Shown: one piece after another, positions 45,919-55,537 of the stretch | Layout: the number at the start of each line of letters is the position of its first letter | How positions within the stretch are numbered: the stretch's first letter is position 1 | DNA from: Agrobacterium vaccinii | Lineage (GTDB): Bacteria > Pseudomonadota > Alphaproteobacteria > Rhizobiales > Rhizobiaceae | Length of the DNA: 64,000 nt | Direction: 5' to 3' | Assembly (NCBI RefSeq): GCF_021310995.1 | Contig: NZ_CP054150.1 | Coordinates: 3,072,625 to 3,136,624 of the forward strand | Translations under genes and position numbers: made by a program | The notes under the pieces: model-generated | What the model was told of the DNA's origin: nothing | The model's input: only the letters and a program-made list of their open reading frames with translations | Databases searched by the model: none

Positions 45919-46128
45919 TTAGGCAGCAACGATGCTGTCGGCAGACATCTTGCCGGAACGACGGTCCTGAACCAGTTCGTAGGTGATCTTCTGACCATCC
46001 TTGAGGCCGTTCAGGCCAGCGCGTTCAACAGCAGAGATGTGTACGAACACGTCCTGTGCGCCGTCGTCAGGCTGAATGAAGCCGTAGCCCTTGGTTGCGT
46101 TGAACCACTTTACTGTACCAGTCGCCAT
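45919..46128 (-). CDS. cspA: Cold-shock domain protein
   Basis: A 69-residue single cold-shock domain. The RNA-binding motifs KGYGFI and DVFVHISAV are both intact. Such proteins bind single-stranded RNA or DNA and act as RNA chaperones in the cytosol. The message has a long leader: the next upstream start on this strand is beyond 46400, where a small RNA terminates. Paralogues are common in this group, so the name is by family only. Confidence 0.92.
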   Translation of the reverse strand: MATGTVKWFNATKGYGFIQPDDGAQDVFVHISAVERAGLNGLKDGQKITYELVQDRRSGKMSADSIVAA

Positions 46129-46403
46129 AACGATGTTCCTTCCGTTGGCAAATTACGTTTGCACCGAAATTCAGTGCGGGTGTTCTCGAATTTGAAGGAA
46201 AGATCGTCGTATGCGTCTATGAAACGCCGAAGCTCTGGTCGTCAAACAAATATCGATGGCAAAACACCTAGGATGGAGCCGCGGAGAAGTCAAGTTTGTT
46301 TGATGAAGAACGAATGCGGAAGGCTTGATTTTTCTGTCCGTTCCGCGTGCAAAAACAAGCGTGACTTTGTTCTAATGCGGGAGATCAGGGGAACGCAGAA
46401 AGC

Positions 46404-46520
46404 AAAAACCCGGCGCGGGAGGAGGTGCGCCGGGTTCTTGAAACTGACTGACAACTGGGAGGAGGAGTGTTGCCAGTCCAAATCGGGCGACGCTGGGAGG
46501 AGGAGTGCGTCGCTTCGATG
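46404..46520 (-). ncRNA. Small RNA of the ar14 type with CCUCCUCCC loops
   Basis: About 117 bases on the minus strand form three hairpins: 46487-46493 with 46507-46513 (7 bp), 46448-46455 with 46469-46476 (8 bp), and the terminator 46407-46416 with 46427-46436 (perfect 10 bp) followed by five Ts. The first two loops are identical 13-base sequences holding CUCCUCCUCCC, and the third is ACCUCCUCCC. These anti-Shine-Dalgarno loops are the hallmark of alphaproteobacterial ar14 RNAs (NfeR1 type), which block ribosome binding on target mRNAs. A -10 like TATCTT lies at 46526-46531. The rest of the 514-base gap is cspA leader and ybaK promoter region. Confidence 0.85.
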
Positions 46521-46642
46521 ATTTGAAGATACAACAATTCTCCATGAAAAACAGACCCTACATTGCAGCGCAGCATTGCAAATTTTGCATAGCTAGGGCC
46601 GATATGCTTGCTCTCTTTGTGGTCTGCGCCTAAAGATTACGC

Positions 46643-47101
46643 ATGAGCCTTGATTCAGTCCGAGAATATTTCGCCATCCACGCGCCTGATACCGCTATTT
46701 TGATCACCGAAGCGAGTTCGGCCACGGTCGAGCTTGCTGCTCAAGCCCACGACGTTGATGCCGACCAGATTGCCAAGACGATCTGCCTGCGAGCGGGCGA
46801 CACCGTTCTCCTCGTTGTCACTGCCGGGACAAAGCGACTGGACAACCGAAAATTCAGAGATCGCTTCAGTGCAAAGCCACGAATGCTGGGCGCTGACGAA
46901 GTGGTTGCCGCAACAAGCCACCCGGTCGGTGGCGTGTGTCCCTTCGGCTTGCCGTCACCGCTGCCCGTTTACTGCGATATTTCACTGAAAGCCTACGCTG
47001 AGGTCGTGCCTGCTGCCGGGGCTACCAATGCAGCGGTTCGCATCGCGCCTGATCGTCTGGTTGAATTGACGGGCGCAGAGTGGGTAGACGTCTGCCAGTG
47101 A
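46643..47101 (+). CDS. ybaK: YbaK/ProX-type aminoacyl-tRNA deacylase
   Basis: A 152-residue free-standing editing domain. The motifs KTICLR near residue 45 (catalytic lysine), KRLDNRKF and VGGVCPFG are those of YbaK, which hydrolyses mischarged Cys-tRNAPro or similar. It acts in the cytosol as a quality-control factor for translation. It is a single gene on the plus strand, upstream of the penicillin-binding protein gene, with a 64-base gap that contains a CtrA-like site. Confidence 0.88.
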   Translation: MSLDSVREYFAIHAPDTAILITEASSATVELAAQAHDVDADQIAKTICLRAGDTVLLVVTAGTKRLDNRKFRDRFSAKPRMLGADEVVAATSHPVGGVCPFGLPSPLPVYCDISLKAYAEVVPAAGATNAAVRIAPDRLVELTGAEWVDVCQ

Positions 47102-47125
47102 CGGCAACGTGAAGCCGCACGTCCC

Positions 47126-47140
47126 TTAACCCCACCTTAA
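47126..47140 (+). promoter_or_regulatory. Candidate CtrA binding site upstream of the penicillin-binding protein gene
   Basis: Two TTAA half-sites (47126-47129 and 47137-47140) are separated by exactly seven bases, 26 bases before the first ATG of the penicillin-binding protein gene. A third TTAA lies at 47151-47154. If it drives a promoter, translation may begin at the ATG at 47226. Confidence 0.45.
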
Positions 47141-47165
47141 ATCGCCGCATTTAAGCTCCATCGGG

Positions 47166-49553
47166 ATGAAACGGCGATCAGGAGCCGCTGAGCGCCCTCG
47201 AATATCATGGAGCGATTTCCCGCAGATGGCAGGTAATGGCAAGTCACGCCAGCGCGTAGAACCTTCTTTTGGGGATTTTCACGAGTCCGGTGATGACCTG
47301 CGTCTTGACGAGACAGACCGTATCAACGGCACCAAGACGGGTGGCAAAAAAGCATCCGGCTTCGATTCTCCCAAGCAGCCCAAACGTGAGAAATCCAAAC
47401 CACAGCGACCAACCCGTCAAACGCGTGCGGCAAGCGGCGGCGGCATTACGGGCTTTATCCGCTCCTGCCTCTATTGGTGTATCGTTCTTGGAATATGGGG
47501 CGGGATAGCTGTTGCAGGCATCGTCTTCTATTACGGTGCGCGCATGCCGAGCGCGAGCACGTGGTCGATACCCGAGCGTCCGCCAAACCTGAAAATCGTT
47601 GCCGTCGACGGCTCTGTTCTTGCCAATCGTGGCACGACGGGCGGTGAGGCGCTTTCGCTGGAGGACATGTCGCCCTATCTGCCGCAGGCCGTCATGGCGA
47701 TCGAAGACAGGCGTTTCTATTCCCATTTTGGTATCGATCCGCTCGGTCTTGCCCGCGCCATCGTCACCAATGTCGTCAGCGGTCGCACGGTCCAGGGCGG
47801 CTCGACACTGACCCAGCAGTTGGCGAAGAACCTGTTCCTGTCTCCCGATCGGACGATGGAGCGGAAAATTCAGGAAGTCCTGCTCTCTTTCTGGCTGGAG
47901 CAGAAATACACAAAAGACCAGATCCTCGCCATGTACCTCAACCGCGTCTATTTCGGCTCGAATGCCTATGGCGTAGAGGCGGCGTCGCGGCGATATTTCA
48001 ACAAGTCGGCGCGTGACGTCAATCTGGGCGAGGCCGCACTTCTGGCGGGATTGCTGAAGGCTCCGTCGAGACTGTCTCCTGCCCGTGATCCGCAGGCAGC
48101 CGAAGAGCGGGCGCAGGTCGTCTTGCAGTCGATGCGCGACGTCGGCTTCATCACCGAAGACGAAATCAAGACCGCCATGTCCCAGCCCCCAACCAAGGCC
48201 AAGCGCTTCTGGTCTGGTGCGGAACATTACGCCGCCGACATGGTGCTGGACGAAGTCCGGATGCTGGTGGGCGATGTGAAGCAGGATCTGGTTGTCGACA
48301 CCACGATCGATCTCGATCTGGAAAAAGAAGCCGAGAAGGCGCTTTCCGATGTCTTGAAGAGTGAAGGCAAGAAACTGGGCGCTTCACAGGCAGCGCTCGC
48401 CTCCATCGATGGCACCGGCGCAATCCGCGCTGTGGTGGGTGGAGCGGATTACGCGCAGAGCCAGTTCAACCGCGCATCCAGAGCCAAACGGCAGCCGGGC
48501 TCGGCCTTCAAGCCTTTCGTTTATATCGCGGCCCTAGAAAACGGCCTGACTCCAAATTCCATCCGCAACGACGCGCCCGTCAAGATCGGCAAATGGACGC
48601 CGGAGAATTACGACCAGAAATATCGCGGTGAGGTGACGCTTGCCACGGCGCTGGCGAACTCGTTGAACACGATCGCGGCGCAGCTCGTCATGGAAGTGGG
48701 CCCGGATCGGGTGGCGCAGGTGGCGCATCGCATGGGTATCGAATCCGATCTGCAAGCCAATGCCTCGATTGCGCTCGGCACATCCGAAGTGTCGCTTCTC
48801 GAACTCACCTCTGCCTATGCGCCGATGATGAATGGCGGCTTCAAGGCGACGCCGCATATCGTCAAGCGAATCACCGATGCCGATGGCAAGGTTCTCTACG
48901 AGAACAAATACGACAATCCGCCCCGTGTTCTGAGCGAAGGTGTCGCGGCCACCATGAACGGCATGCTGACCGGCGTCATCAATGAAGGGACCGGCAAGGC
49001 TGCGCGTCTCAAGGGTTGGCAGGCCGCGGGCAAGTCAGGCACCACGCAGTCCTTCAGGGACGCCTTGTTCGTTGGTTATACCAGCACGCTGACGACAGGC
49101 GTCTGGTTCGGCAATGACGATGGTACATCCATGAAAAAAGTGACGGGTGGTGGTTTGCCGGCAAAGGCGTGGAAAGAATTTATGACAGCCGCCCATTCCG
49201 GTCTTACACCGTCACCGCTGTTCGGTCTCGGGGCCTATGGTGCGCCGGAAATGGGTCAGCCTGCCACCGAAGCGCCCGGCGCTCCACCACAGACGATTGG
49301 CGATCTCATTTCAAATGCGCTGGGCGGCGGGTCGGCACCCGTGCCGGAGGATTATCCAGCAGCACCCGTGGGACGCGATCAGCAGACCGCATCGACCCCC
49401 GACTACCCACCTGCGGATTACCCGCACCAGCAATTCCCGCAGCAAGGGTATGGCGGTGGACCTGTTCCACCAGCCGACATTGGCGGTGCACCGCAACAGC
49501 GGCAGGCTGCGCCGAAACAGACGACCCTGTTCGACATTCTGATGGGAAATTGA
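47166..49553 (+). CDS. Class A penicillin-binding protein (PBP1A-type)
   Basis: A 795-residue bifunctional peptidoglycan synthase. A basic cytoplasmic tail precedes one membrane helix (about 98-119), then the glycosyltransferase domain (EDRRFYSHFGIDPLGLARA, GGSTLTQQLAKNLFL) and the transpeptidase domain with SxxK in GSAFKPF, SLN and KSGTT. A Pro/Gln-rich tail follows to the end. The start is uncertain: 47166 and 47226 are both in frame and neither has a strong ribosome binding site. Upstream is a CtrA-type site, fitting cell-cycle control of wall synthesis. Confidence 0.93.
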   Translation: MKRRSGAAERPRISWSDFPQMAGNGKSRQRVEPSFGDFHESGDDLRLDETDRINGTKTGGKKASGFDSPKQPKREKSKPQRPTRQTRAASGGGITGFIRSCLYWCIVLGIWGGIAVAGIVFYYGARMPSASTWSIPERPPNLKIVAVDGSVLANRGTTGGEALSLEDMSPYLPQAVMAIEDRRFYSHFGIDPLGLARAIVTNVVSGRTVQGGSTLTQQLAKNLFLSPDRTMERKIQEVLLSFWLEQKYTKDQILAMYLNRVYFGSNAYGVEAASRRYFNKSARDVNLGEAALLAGLLKAPSRLSPARDPQAAEERAQVVLQSMRDVGFITEDEIKTAMSQPPTKAKRFWSGAEHYAADMVLDEVRMLVGDVKQDLVVDTTIDLDLEKEAEKALSDVLKSEGKKLGASQAALASIDGTGAIRAVVGGADYAQSQFNRASRAKRQPGSAFKPFVYIAALENGLTPNSIRNDAPVKIGKWTPENYDQKYRGEVTLATALANSLNTIAAQLVMEVGPDRVAQVAHRMGIESDLQANASIALGTSEVSLLELTSAYAPMMNGGFKATPHIVKRITDADGKVLYENKYDNPPRVLSEGVAATMNGMLTGVINEGTGKAARLKGWQAAGKSGTTQSFRDALFVGYTSTLTTGVWFGNDDGTSMKKVTGGGLPAKAWKEFMTAAHSGLTPSPLFGLGAYGAPEMGQPATEAPGAPPQTIGDLISNALGGGSAPVPEDYPAAPVGRDQQTASTPDYPPADYPHQQFPQQGYGGGPVPPADIGGAPQQRQAAPKQTTLFDILMGN

Positions 49554-49600
49554 GGAAAAGGGCGCATCATCCAAACGACAGTGTGTTGTCGCTGAACAGC

Positions 49601-49629
49601 AAAAAGCCCGGTCGAGCCGGGCTTTTTTT
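49601..49629. terminator. Bidirectional terminator between the PBP and cytochrome c genes
   Basis: A 10-bp stem AAAAGCCCGG/CCGGGCTTTT with a tetraloop is flanked by A and T runs on its two sides (49601-49629), so it can end both convergent transcripts. Confidence 0.85.
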
Positions 49630-49648
49630 ACACGATTCAGTAGCGATG

Positions 49649-50224
49649 TCAGTTGATGACTTCAGGCGCCGCATTTGGATCCGGCAGCGGTACCGGGCTG
49701 TCTGAAAGCGTGCGTAGATAGGCAATCAGGTCGGCGCGCTCGGTTTCCTTCTTGATGCCCGCAAAGCCCATAGCGGTGCCAGGAACGTGCTTCTTCGGCG
49801 CTTCGATGAAGTAGCTGAGGTGGTCATAGTCCCACTTCTCTGCGCCTCCCTTGGAAAAATCTTTCATCCCAGCGGAGTAGCTGAAGCCTTCGTGGCTTGC
49901 AATTGGGCGACCGACGACGCCGTACAGGTCAGGGCCGACTTTATTGGGGCCGCCCTTTTCCCCGGAGTGACAGCTCGTACATTTCTTGAAGACCGTCTCA
50001 CCCTTTGCCGCATCGGCGCTGGCCAAAAGCTTTGCAATCGGCGTCGCTACAGCGGCAGGTTCTCCGCCAGCACTATCCGCCCCGGTGGTTTCTGCAACAA
50101 TGGCGTAACCTTCCTTTTCGGGCGCTGGCGCGTGGAAAATACCTTCCGACGCGATGGACACCGACATCAGGACGAAGATCGTGCCCAAGAGGGCACCGAC
50201 CGCCATGTTAACCTGTGAATTCAT
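49649..50224 (-). CDS. cycM: Membrane-anchored cytochrome c (CycM type)
   Basis: A 191-residue class I cytochrome c. The N-terminus is an uncleaved membrane anchor ([19 protein letters not shown]), then a spacer, then the heme site CTSCHS near residue 82 and the methionine ligand in GTAMGFAGI. It carries electrons from the bc1 complex to the oxidase in the periplasm. The ATG at 50224 is chosen because GGGAG lies upstream and the 65 residues above it overlap the kdsB promoter region. Terminator is shared with the PBP gene. Confidence 0.9.
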   Translation of the reverse strand: MNSQVNMAVGALLGTIFVLMSVSIASEGIFHAPAPEKEGYAIVAETTGADSAGGEPAAVATPIAKLLASADAAKGETVFKKCTSCHSGEKGGPNKVGPDLYGVVGRPIASHEGFSYSAGMKDFSKGGAEKWDYDHLSYFIEAPKKHVPGTAMGFAGIKKETERADLIAYLRTLSDSPVPLPDPNAAPEVIN

Positions 50225-50373
50225 TGATCTGCGCTCCCTCACAACCGTTCGCATCAAACGGACATCTTGAAATTGCTCGAAAGCTATGGCTTTTGCACAG
50301 CACGCGCAACTTGAATATGCTCCCCGCACCGTGACGTATTGCCACTTTTCCGCCGGGATTTGAAGGGTGTTGG

Positions 50374-51123
50374 ATGAATAATCGGTATTTCGAAAAAGCA
50401 GTCGTCCTAATTCCGGCAAGAATGGCCTCCACCCGCCTTCCCGGCAAGCCTTTGGCAGATATTGGCGGCCACCCCATGATTGTGCAGGTTGCGATGCGCG
50501 CGCGCGAAGCCGGTGCCGAACGTATCGTGGTTGCCGTGGATGATGACCGCGTTTTCGAGGCCGTCAAAAATGCCGGATTCGATGTCACGATGACCCGTCA
50601 GGATCACCAGTCCGGCTCCGACCGTATCTATGAAGCGCTGCAAAAGGCCGATCCCTATGGCAATGCCGAATTCATCATCAATGTTCAGGGCGATCTGCCA
50701 ACCATCGAGGCCGACACGATCCGCGCCTCCATGCGCCCCATGGAAAACCCCGCCACCGACATCGCAACGCTGACCGTCGAAATTCAGGATGAAGACGAAA
50801 AGACCGATCCGAGCATCGTGAAGATCATCGGCAGCCCGATTTCCGAGCAAAGATTGCGCGCCTTGTACTTCACCCGCGCCACGGCACCCTATGGTCAGGG
50901 TCCGCTCTATCACCACATCGGGCTCTACACCTATCGCCGCGCCGCCCTCGAAAAATTCGTGACACTCAAGCCGTCCACGCTCGAGTTGCGCGAAAGTCTC
51001 GAGCAATTGCGCGCCCTGGAAGCGGGCATGCGCATCGATGCGGAAATCGTCAATTCGGTTCCGCTTGGTGTCGATACGCAGGCTCAACTCGATAAAGCAC
51101 GCGAAATCCTCGCGAACAGATAA
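50374..51123 (+). CDS. kdsB: 3-deoxy-manno-octulosonate cytidylyltransferase
   Basis: Activates Kdo to CMP-Kdo for lipopolysaccharide core synthesis in the cytosol. The 249-residue protein has the nucleotide-binding start [15 protein letters not shown], the QGDLP magnesium/substrate motif and the [17 protein letters not shown] segment near the end. AAGGGTG lies eight bases before the ATG. The pheA gene starts on the base after its stop. Confidence 0.95.
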   Translation: MNNRYFEKAVVLIPARMASTRLPGKPLADIGGHPMIVQVAMRAREAGAERIVVAVDDDRVFEAVKNAGFDVTMTRQDHQSGSDRIYEALQKADPYGNAEFIINVQGDLPTIEADTIRASMRPMENPATDIATLTVEIQDEDEKTDPSIVKIIGSPISEQRLRALYFTRATAPYGQGPLYHHIGLYTYRRAALEKFVTLKPSTLELRESLEQLRALEAGMRIDAEIVNSVPLGVDTQAQLDKAREILANR

Positions 51124-51996
51124 ATGAATGGCGATACCATGAGCAGCAACCGCATTGCCTTTCAGGGCGACTTTGGCGCAAATTCCGATATGGCGTGCCG
51201 CGACGTTTTTCCACAGATGGAGCCGTTACCGTGCCCGACATTCGAGGACGCGTTCAACGCGCTGGAGAACGGCGACGCAGAGCTGGCGATGATTCCCATC
51301 GAGAACACGCTGGCGGGTCGTGTTGCCGATATTCATCATCTCCTTCCCGAATCACGCCTTCACATCATCGGCGAATATTTCATGCCCATCCGCTTCCAGT
51401 TGATGGTGCTGCCGGGTGTACAGAAAGATGAGATCAAGACGGTCCACAGCCACATCCATGCGTTGGGACAATGCCGCAAGATCATCCGGTCCAACGGCTG
51501 GAAGCCGGTCGTTGCGGGCGACACGGCGGGTGCGGCGAAGCTGGTGGCCGAATTGGGCGATCGCAGTATGGCAGCACTTGCACCGAGGCTCGCGTCCGAC
51601 CTCTACGGCCTCGATATTCTGGCTGAAAATGTCGAGGATTCCGAAAACAACGTGACCCGCTTCGTGGTGTTGTCCCGCGATGAAGACTGGACGAAGCGTA
51701 AGGCGTCAGACGAAGTGATCGTCACCACCTTTGTGTTCAACGTCCGCAATATTCCAGCAGCGCTCTACAAAGCCATGGGCGGCTTTGCCACCAATTCCAT
51801 CAACATGACCAAGCTGGAAAGCTACCAACTGGGCGGCAAGTTTGTGGCGACGCAGTTTTATGCAGACATCGAGGGTCACCCGGACGACGAATCGGTGCGA
51901 CACGCACTGGATGAGCTGCGGTTCTTCTCGGAAAAAGTCCGCATCCTCGGCGTTTACAAAGGTCACGCCATGCGCCGCAAGCTCAACTTCATCTAG
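51124..51996 (+). CDS. pheA: Prephenate dehydratase
   Basis: Makes phenylpyruvate from prephenate in phenylalanine synthesis. The 290-residue protein has the catalytic domain to about residue 190 (start RIAFQGDFGANSD, then the TRF motif in NNVTRFVVL) and a C-terminal ACT domain (NIPAALYKAMGGFATNSINMTKLESY), which binds phenylalanine for feedback control. There is no chorismate mutase domain, as in other alphaproteobacteria. It begins on the base after the kdsB stop; an ATG five codons in is an alternative. The pair is probably co-transcribed. Confidence 0.94.
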   Translation: MNGDTMSSNRIAFQGDFGANSDMACRDVFPQMEPLPCPTFEDAFNALENGDAELAMIPIENTLAGRVADIHHLLPESRLHIIGEYFMPIRFQLMVLPGVQKDEIKTVHSHIHALGQCRKIIRSNGWKPVVAGDTAGAAKLVAELGDRSMAALAPRLASDLYGLDILAENVEDSENNVTRFVVLSRDEDWTKRKASDEVIVTTFVFNVRNIPAALYKAMGGFATNSINMTKLESYQLGGKFVATQFYADIEGHPDDESVRHALDELRFFSEKVRILGVYKGHAMRRKLNFI

Positions 51997-52013
51997 CAAG
52001 TGCCGGCGGATGC

Positions 52014-52982
52014 CTATTCGGCATTGCCCCATTCGATCCAGTCGCGCATCAGGCGGTGCGCGATGGCGCCGCGCGGTGGGGGTTGCCTGCCGTCGGCGGA
52101 TGTCATGTCCAGAAGTGTTGCCACTTCCTCGCGGGTAAACCAGCGGCAATCTTCAAGCTCGGCCTCGTCCCGCGTGATATCGCGCGTCAGCGCCTCTGCG
52201 TAGCAACCGATCATGAGTGTGTGGGGCATCGGCCAAGGCTGCGACGCGTGGTAACGCACCCTACCGACGTCGATATTGGCTTCCTCATGGGTCTCGCGGC
52301 GCACGGCGTTCTCGATGGTTTCGCCGGGTTCCACGAAGCCAGCGAGACAAGAATACATGCCGGGTGCAAAATGCGGACCCCGACCGAGAAGGCACAGTTC
52401 CCGTTCCAGATCGATCGTGAGCATGATGACCACAGGGTCCGTGCGCGGAAATATCGTATGCGAGCAGGCTGTGCAGGTGCGCTTGTAGCCACCGATACGC
52501 GGCTCCATTGCGCTACCGCAGCGACCGCAAAAACGGTTATCGCTGTTCCAGTTGATGAGCGCGACAGCCTGGGCGACCTCGCCCAAAAGTTCTTCGCCGA
52601 TCAGCTGGTCGCGATACAACGTGCGGGCATCCACCGGCTTGTAGTGACCTGCAAGCGCGTCCTCGGCAATGTTGACAGGCACAGCGATGCGCGGCTCGCC
52701 ATTGTCCTTGTGGCCCAGCAGAATGGCCTTTTCGAAGTCAGGATCGAGTTCTGCCAGCTCATAGGCCGAAAACAGCGGATCGAGCACCTGGTCGTCATGC
52801 TTGAGAATGAGCTTCGTGCCTGCGAAGGCCAGCAGATGCGTCCCTTCCAGCTTCAGCGCATCCACGACACAGTTTTCCGTGCGCTTTTCTGCCAGACGAT
52901 CCAGCTTGTTTTGCGCGAAGGCGGTGAGGGTGCTCGGTTCTGGATGGGGGGAGTTCGTATCGAAAATGCTGTGTGATGTCAT
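52014..52982 (-). CDS. nudC: NAD(+) diphosphatase NudC
   Basis: Hydrolyses NADH and removes NAD caps from RNA 5' ends. The 322-residue protein has a zinc ribbon (FCGRCGSAM...CTACSH), the SQPWPMPHTLM motif of this class and the Nudix box GFVEPGETIENAVRRETHEE near residue 200. The start at 52982 overlaps the HIT gene stop (ATGA), so both are translated together. About 103 codons of open frame upstream of this start are out of register with the family. Confidence 0.93.
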   Translation of the reverse strand: MTSHSIFDTNSPHPEPSTLTAFAQNKLDRLAEKRTENCVVDALKLEGTHLLAFAGTKLILKHDDQVLDPLFSAYELAELDPDFEKAILLGHKDNGEPRIAVPVNIAEDALAGHYKPVDARTLYRDQLIGEELLGEVAQAVALINWNSDNRFCGRCGSAMEPRIGGYKRTCTACSHTIFPRTDPVVIMLTIDLERELCLLGRGPHFAPGMYSCLAGFVEPGETIENAVRRETHEEANIDVGRVRYHASQPWPMPHTLMIGCYAEALTRDITRDEAELEDCRWFTREEVATLLDMTSADGRQPPPRGAIAHRLMRDWIEWGNAE

Positions 52983-53386
52983 CAGAGCGCGCCGGCCAGT
53001 TTTTGCATGAAATGGTGTCTGTCTTCGTCCGAATAGGCAACGGGAGTGCCTTGCCCCCAGATCGGACCCGGCCAGCAAGGATCGCCCTCGTTGCGGGCAA
53101 TGACATGAACGTGGAGTTGCCGCACAATGTTGCCAAGGGCGCCAACATTTATTTTCGTCGCGCCGGTGAGCTGTTTCAGCGCGGATGCCACCTGATTTAT
53201 CTCGAATGCCAACGTCGTCTGGTCGAGCGGTGTGAGGTCGAACATCTCGCTCATGTCGCCTCGTTGCGGCACGAGAACCAGCCACGGCCATCGGCAGTCA
53301 TTTTGAAGGCGCAGTTGGCACAGGCCCAGCTTGGTAATCAGCACGCTGTCGCGCGCCAGTCTGTCGTCAAGCCGGAATGTGTCCAA
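52982..53386 (-). CDS. HIT family nucleotide-binding protein
   Basis: A 134-residue histidine-triad hydrolase. The motif reads QLHVHVIAR, so the first His of the triad is Gln, as in many proteins of this subfamily; the other two are present. A TTG at 53386 is chosen as start because GGAGG lies five bases before it; an ATG 19 codons upstream lacks a ribosome binding site. It is the first gene of a pair with nudC, suggesting a role in nucleotide clean-up. Confidence 0.75.
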   Translation of the reverse strand: MDTFRLDDRLARDSVLITKLGLCQLRLQNDCRWPWLVLVPQRGDMSEMFDLTPLDQTTLAFEINQVASALKQLTGATKINVGALGNIVRQLHVHVIARNEGDPCWPGPIWGQGTPVAYSDEDRHHFMQKLAGAL

Positions 53387-53472
53387 GGCGTCCTCCCAAT
53401 TTGTTTTCCCCTGATAGCAGTTTTTTGAAGGCTTGGCTTGCATTTGCTTTTATTATTGCCGATATGTGCCTT

Positions 53473-53570
53473 CGGGAGGTTGGTGGTGGACGAGCCACTC
53501 GCCAACCGGGTCAGGTCCGGAAGGAAGCAGCCCTAACGAGCCAGGCACGGGTCGCCGTGCCAGCCTCCCA
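53473..53570 (+). ncRNA. ffs: Signal recognition particle RNA (4.5S type)
   Basis: The conserved tip GTCAGGTCCGGAAGGAAGCA sits in the middle of a long hairpin whose ends GGGAGG (53474-53479) and CCTCCC (53564-53569) pair. This is the short bacterial SRP RNA that binds Ffh. The small size fits alphaproteobacteria. It lies 80 bases upstream of dnaX, a common place for it, and is followed by a T-rich run. Confidence 0.95.
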
Positions 53571-53651
53571 CCTTTTCTTTTTGAAGACGTGCTCAGGTTT
53601 CGCCGGGCCCATTCGGCCTGAAGCGGGCAGCACCCAATCACTGGCGAGGCG

Positions 53652-55517
53652 ATGAGCGAAACCGGAACCAATATGCCCCAGACCAAAGAGCAGGGTACAG
53701 GTTACCGGGTTCTGGCACGAAAGTACCGCCCGAAAGACTTTTCTGATTTGATGGTTGGCCAGGAGCCGATGGTTCGCACGCTGACCAATGCGTTCGAGAC
53801 CGGGCGCATTGCGCAAGCCTATATGCTGACCGGTGTTCGCGGTGTGGGCAAGACCACGACAGCCCGCATTCTGGCACGTGCGCTGAATTACAAAACCGAC
53901 GAAATCGACAAGCCGACCATCGACCTACGGATCCCCGGCGAACATTGCCAGGCCATCATGGAAGGCCGCCATGTCGATGTGATCGAGATGGACGCTGCCT
54001 CTCATACCGGCATCGATGACATCAGAGAGATTATCGAGCAGGTGCGCTATCGTCCTGTTTCGGCGCGCTACAAAGTCTATATCATCGACGAAGTGCACAT
54101 GCTCTCGACGCAGGCCTTCAACGGCCTTCTGAAGACGCTGGAAGAGCCGCCGGAACATGTGAAATTCATCTTCGCAACGACCGAAATCCGCAAAGTTCCG
54201 ATTACCGTTCTGTCGCGTTGCCAGCGGTTCGATCTGCGCCGCATCAGCGCTGCCGATCTGGTTGGGCTGTTTACGGCCATTGCAGCAAAAGAAGGTTTCG
54301 AGGCAGAGCCGCAGGCGCTGGCCATGATCGCCCGTGCAGCTGAAGGTTCCGCTCGTGATGGTCTGTCTCTGCTCGATCAGGCCATTGCCCATGGCGGCGG
54401 ACATGTGGAGGCGGAAGCCGTTCGCGGCATGCTGGGCCTTGCCGACCGCGCCCGTATCGTTGATCTGTTTCAACATGTGGTGAAGGGTGATGTCGCCGCG
54501 GCCCTGAGTGAATTCACGGCTCAATACGAGGCGGGTGCGAACCCTGTCGTCGTTCTCAACGATCTGGCTGATTTTACGCATCTCGTTACGCGCATGAAAT
54601 ATGTGCCGGACGCGGCGGAAGACCCGTCGCTGTCAGAGGTCGAGCGTGTCAGTGGTGCGGAGTTTGCCGACAGTATCGCGGTTTCCACCCTGTCGCGCAT
54701 CTGGCAGATGCTGCTGAAGGGTATTCCTGAAACGGAAAATGCCTCCCGCCCCGCAGGAGCTGCCGAGATGGTGCTGATCCGTCTCTCGCATGCGGCCAAT
54801 CTGCCCGCGCCCGAAGATGCTGCCCGTCGGCTGCTGGAGCTTGCCAATGGGGATGGCGGCGCGTCCAACGGCACGCCCTCCGGTGGCGGTAATGGCGGCG
54901 GTGCACGCGCCTATTCGTCTACGCAGGCCGTTGCCTCCGCTCAAGTTTCGCCGCAGCGCCAGACATCGCCGCAGCCGACCGCCATGCTGCGCACCGTGCC
55001 GGACAGCCGCCCGCAAGAGATGCAGGTCGCTACCCCCAAGCCAGAAGAACGGCCAGAGCCCAAGGTTCCGGTCAACTCCTTGAGTGACATCGTCGATCTC
55101 TGCACCAAACACCGTGAACCAATCCTCAAAGCGAGGCTGCGCAATTTTGTCCATCTTGTGCGGCTGGAGCCCGGGCGCTTCGACCTGAGACTCGGCGAAG
55201 GCGCTCCCGGCTCGCTTCCCGGTGAGATCGGCGTCAAGCTCAAGGAGTGGACCGGCATCCACTGGATCGTCAGCATCAGCAAGGAACAGGGTGAGCCGAC
55301 GCTTGTCGAAGCGGAAGGCAATGCGCGCGAAGCCCGTTTTGTGGATGCGCGGCAAGATCCCGATGTCGCCGCTATTCTAGCGCAGTTTCCCGGTGCCAAG
55401 ATTACAGACGTTCGCATCAGAACACCGGTGCCCGACGACGTCGAAGAGATCGCACCACCATCCGTTGTCGAATCGAGTGAAGGCGACATTCTTCCCGGCG
55501 ACGATATCGAATTCTAG
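53652..55517 (+). CDS. dnaX: DNA polymerase III subunits gamma and tau
   Basis: The clamp-loader ATPase of the replicase. The 621-residue protein has Walker [13 protein letters not shown] near residue 58, Walker [11 protein letters not shown], the SRCQRF sensor segment, a Gly-rich linker and a C-terminal tau-type domain. The zinc-binding cysteine quartet after the P-loop in E. coli DnaX is reduced to a single Cys ([10 protein letters not shown]). No A-rich frameshift site was noticed. Two ATGs (53652 and 53673) could serve as start. It forms a cluster with ybaB and recR. Confidence 0.94.
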   Translation: MSETGTNMPQTKEQGTGYRVLARKYRPKDFSDLMVGQEPMVRTLTNAFETGRIAQAYMLTGVRGVGKTTTARILARALNYKTDEIDKPTIDLRIPGEHCQAIMEGRHVDVIEMDAASHTGIDDIREIIEQVRYRPVSARYKVYIIDEVHMLSTQAFNGLLKTLEEPPEHVKFIFATTEIRKVPITVLSRCQRFDLRRISAADLVGLFTAIAAKEGFEAEPQALAMIARAAEGSARDGLSLLDQAIAHGGGHVEAEAVRGMLGLADRARIVDLFQHVVKGDVAAALSEFTAQYEAGANPVVVLNDLADFTHLVTRMKYVPDAAEDPSLSEVERVSGAEFADSIAVSTLSRIWQMLLKGIPETENASRPAGAAEMVLIRLSHAANLPAPEDAARRLLELANGDGGASNGTPSGGGNGGGARAYSSTQAVASAQVSPQRQTSPQPTAMLRTVPDSRPQEMQVATPKPEERPEPKVPVNSLSDIVDLCTKHREPILKARLRNFVHLVRLEPGRFDLRLGEGAPGSLPGEIGVKLKEWTGIHWIVSISKEQGEPTLVEAEGNAREARFVDARQDPDVAAILAQFPGAKITDVRIRTPVPDDVEEIAPPSVVESSEGDILPGDDIEF

Positions 55518-55537
55518 AAAAAGACAGGAGTTTTGCG

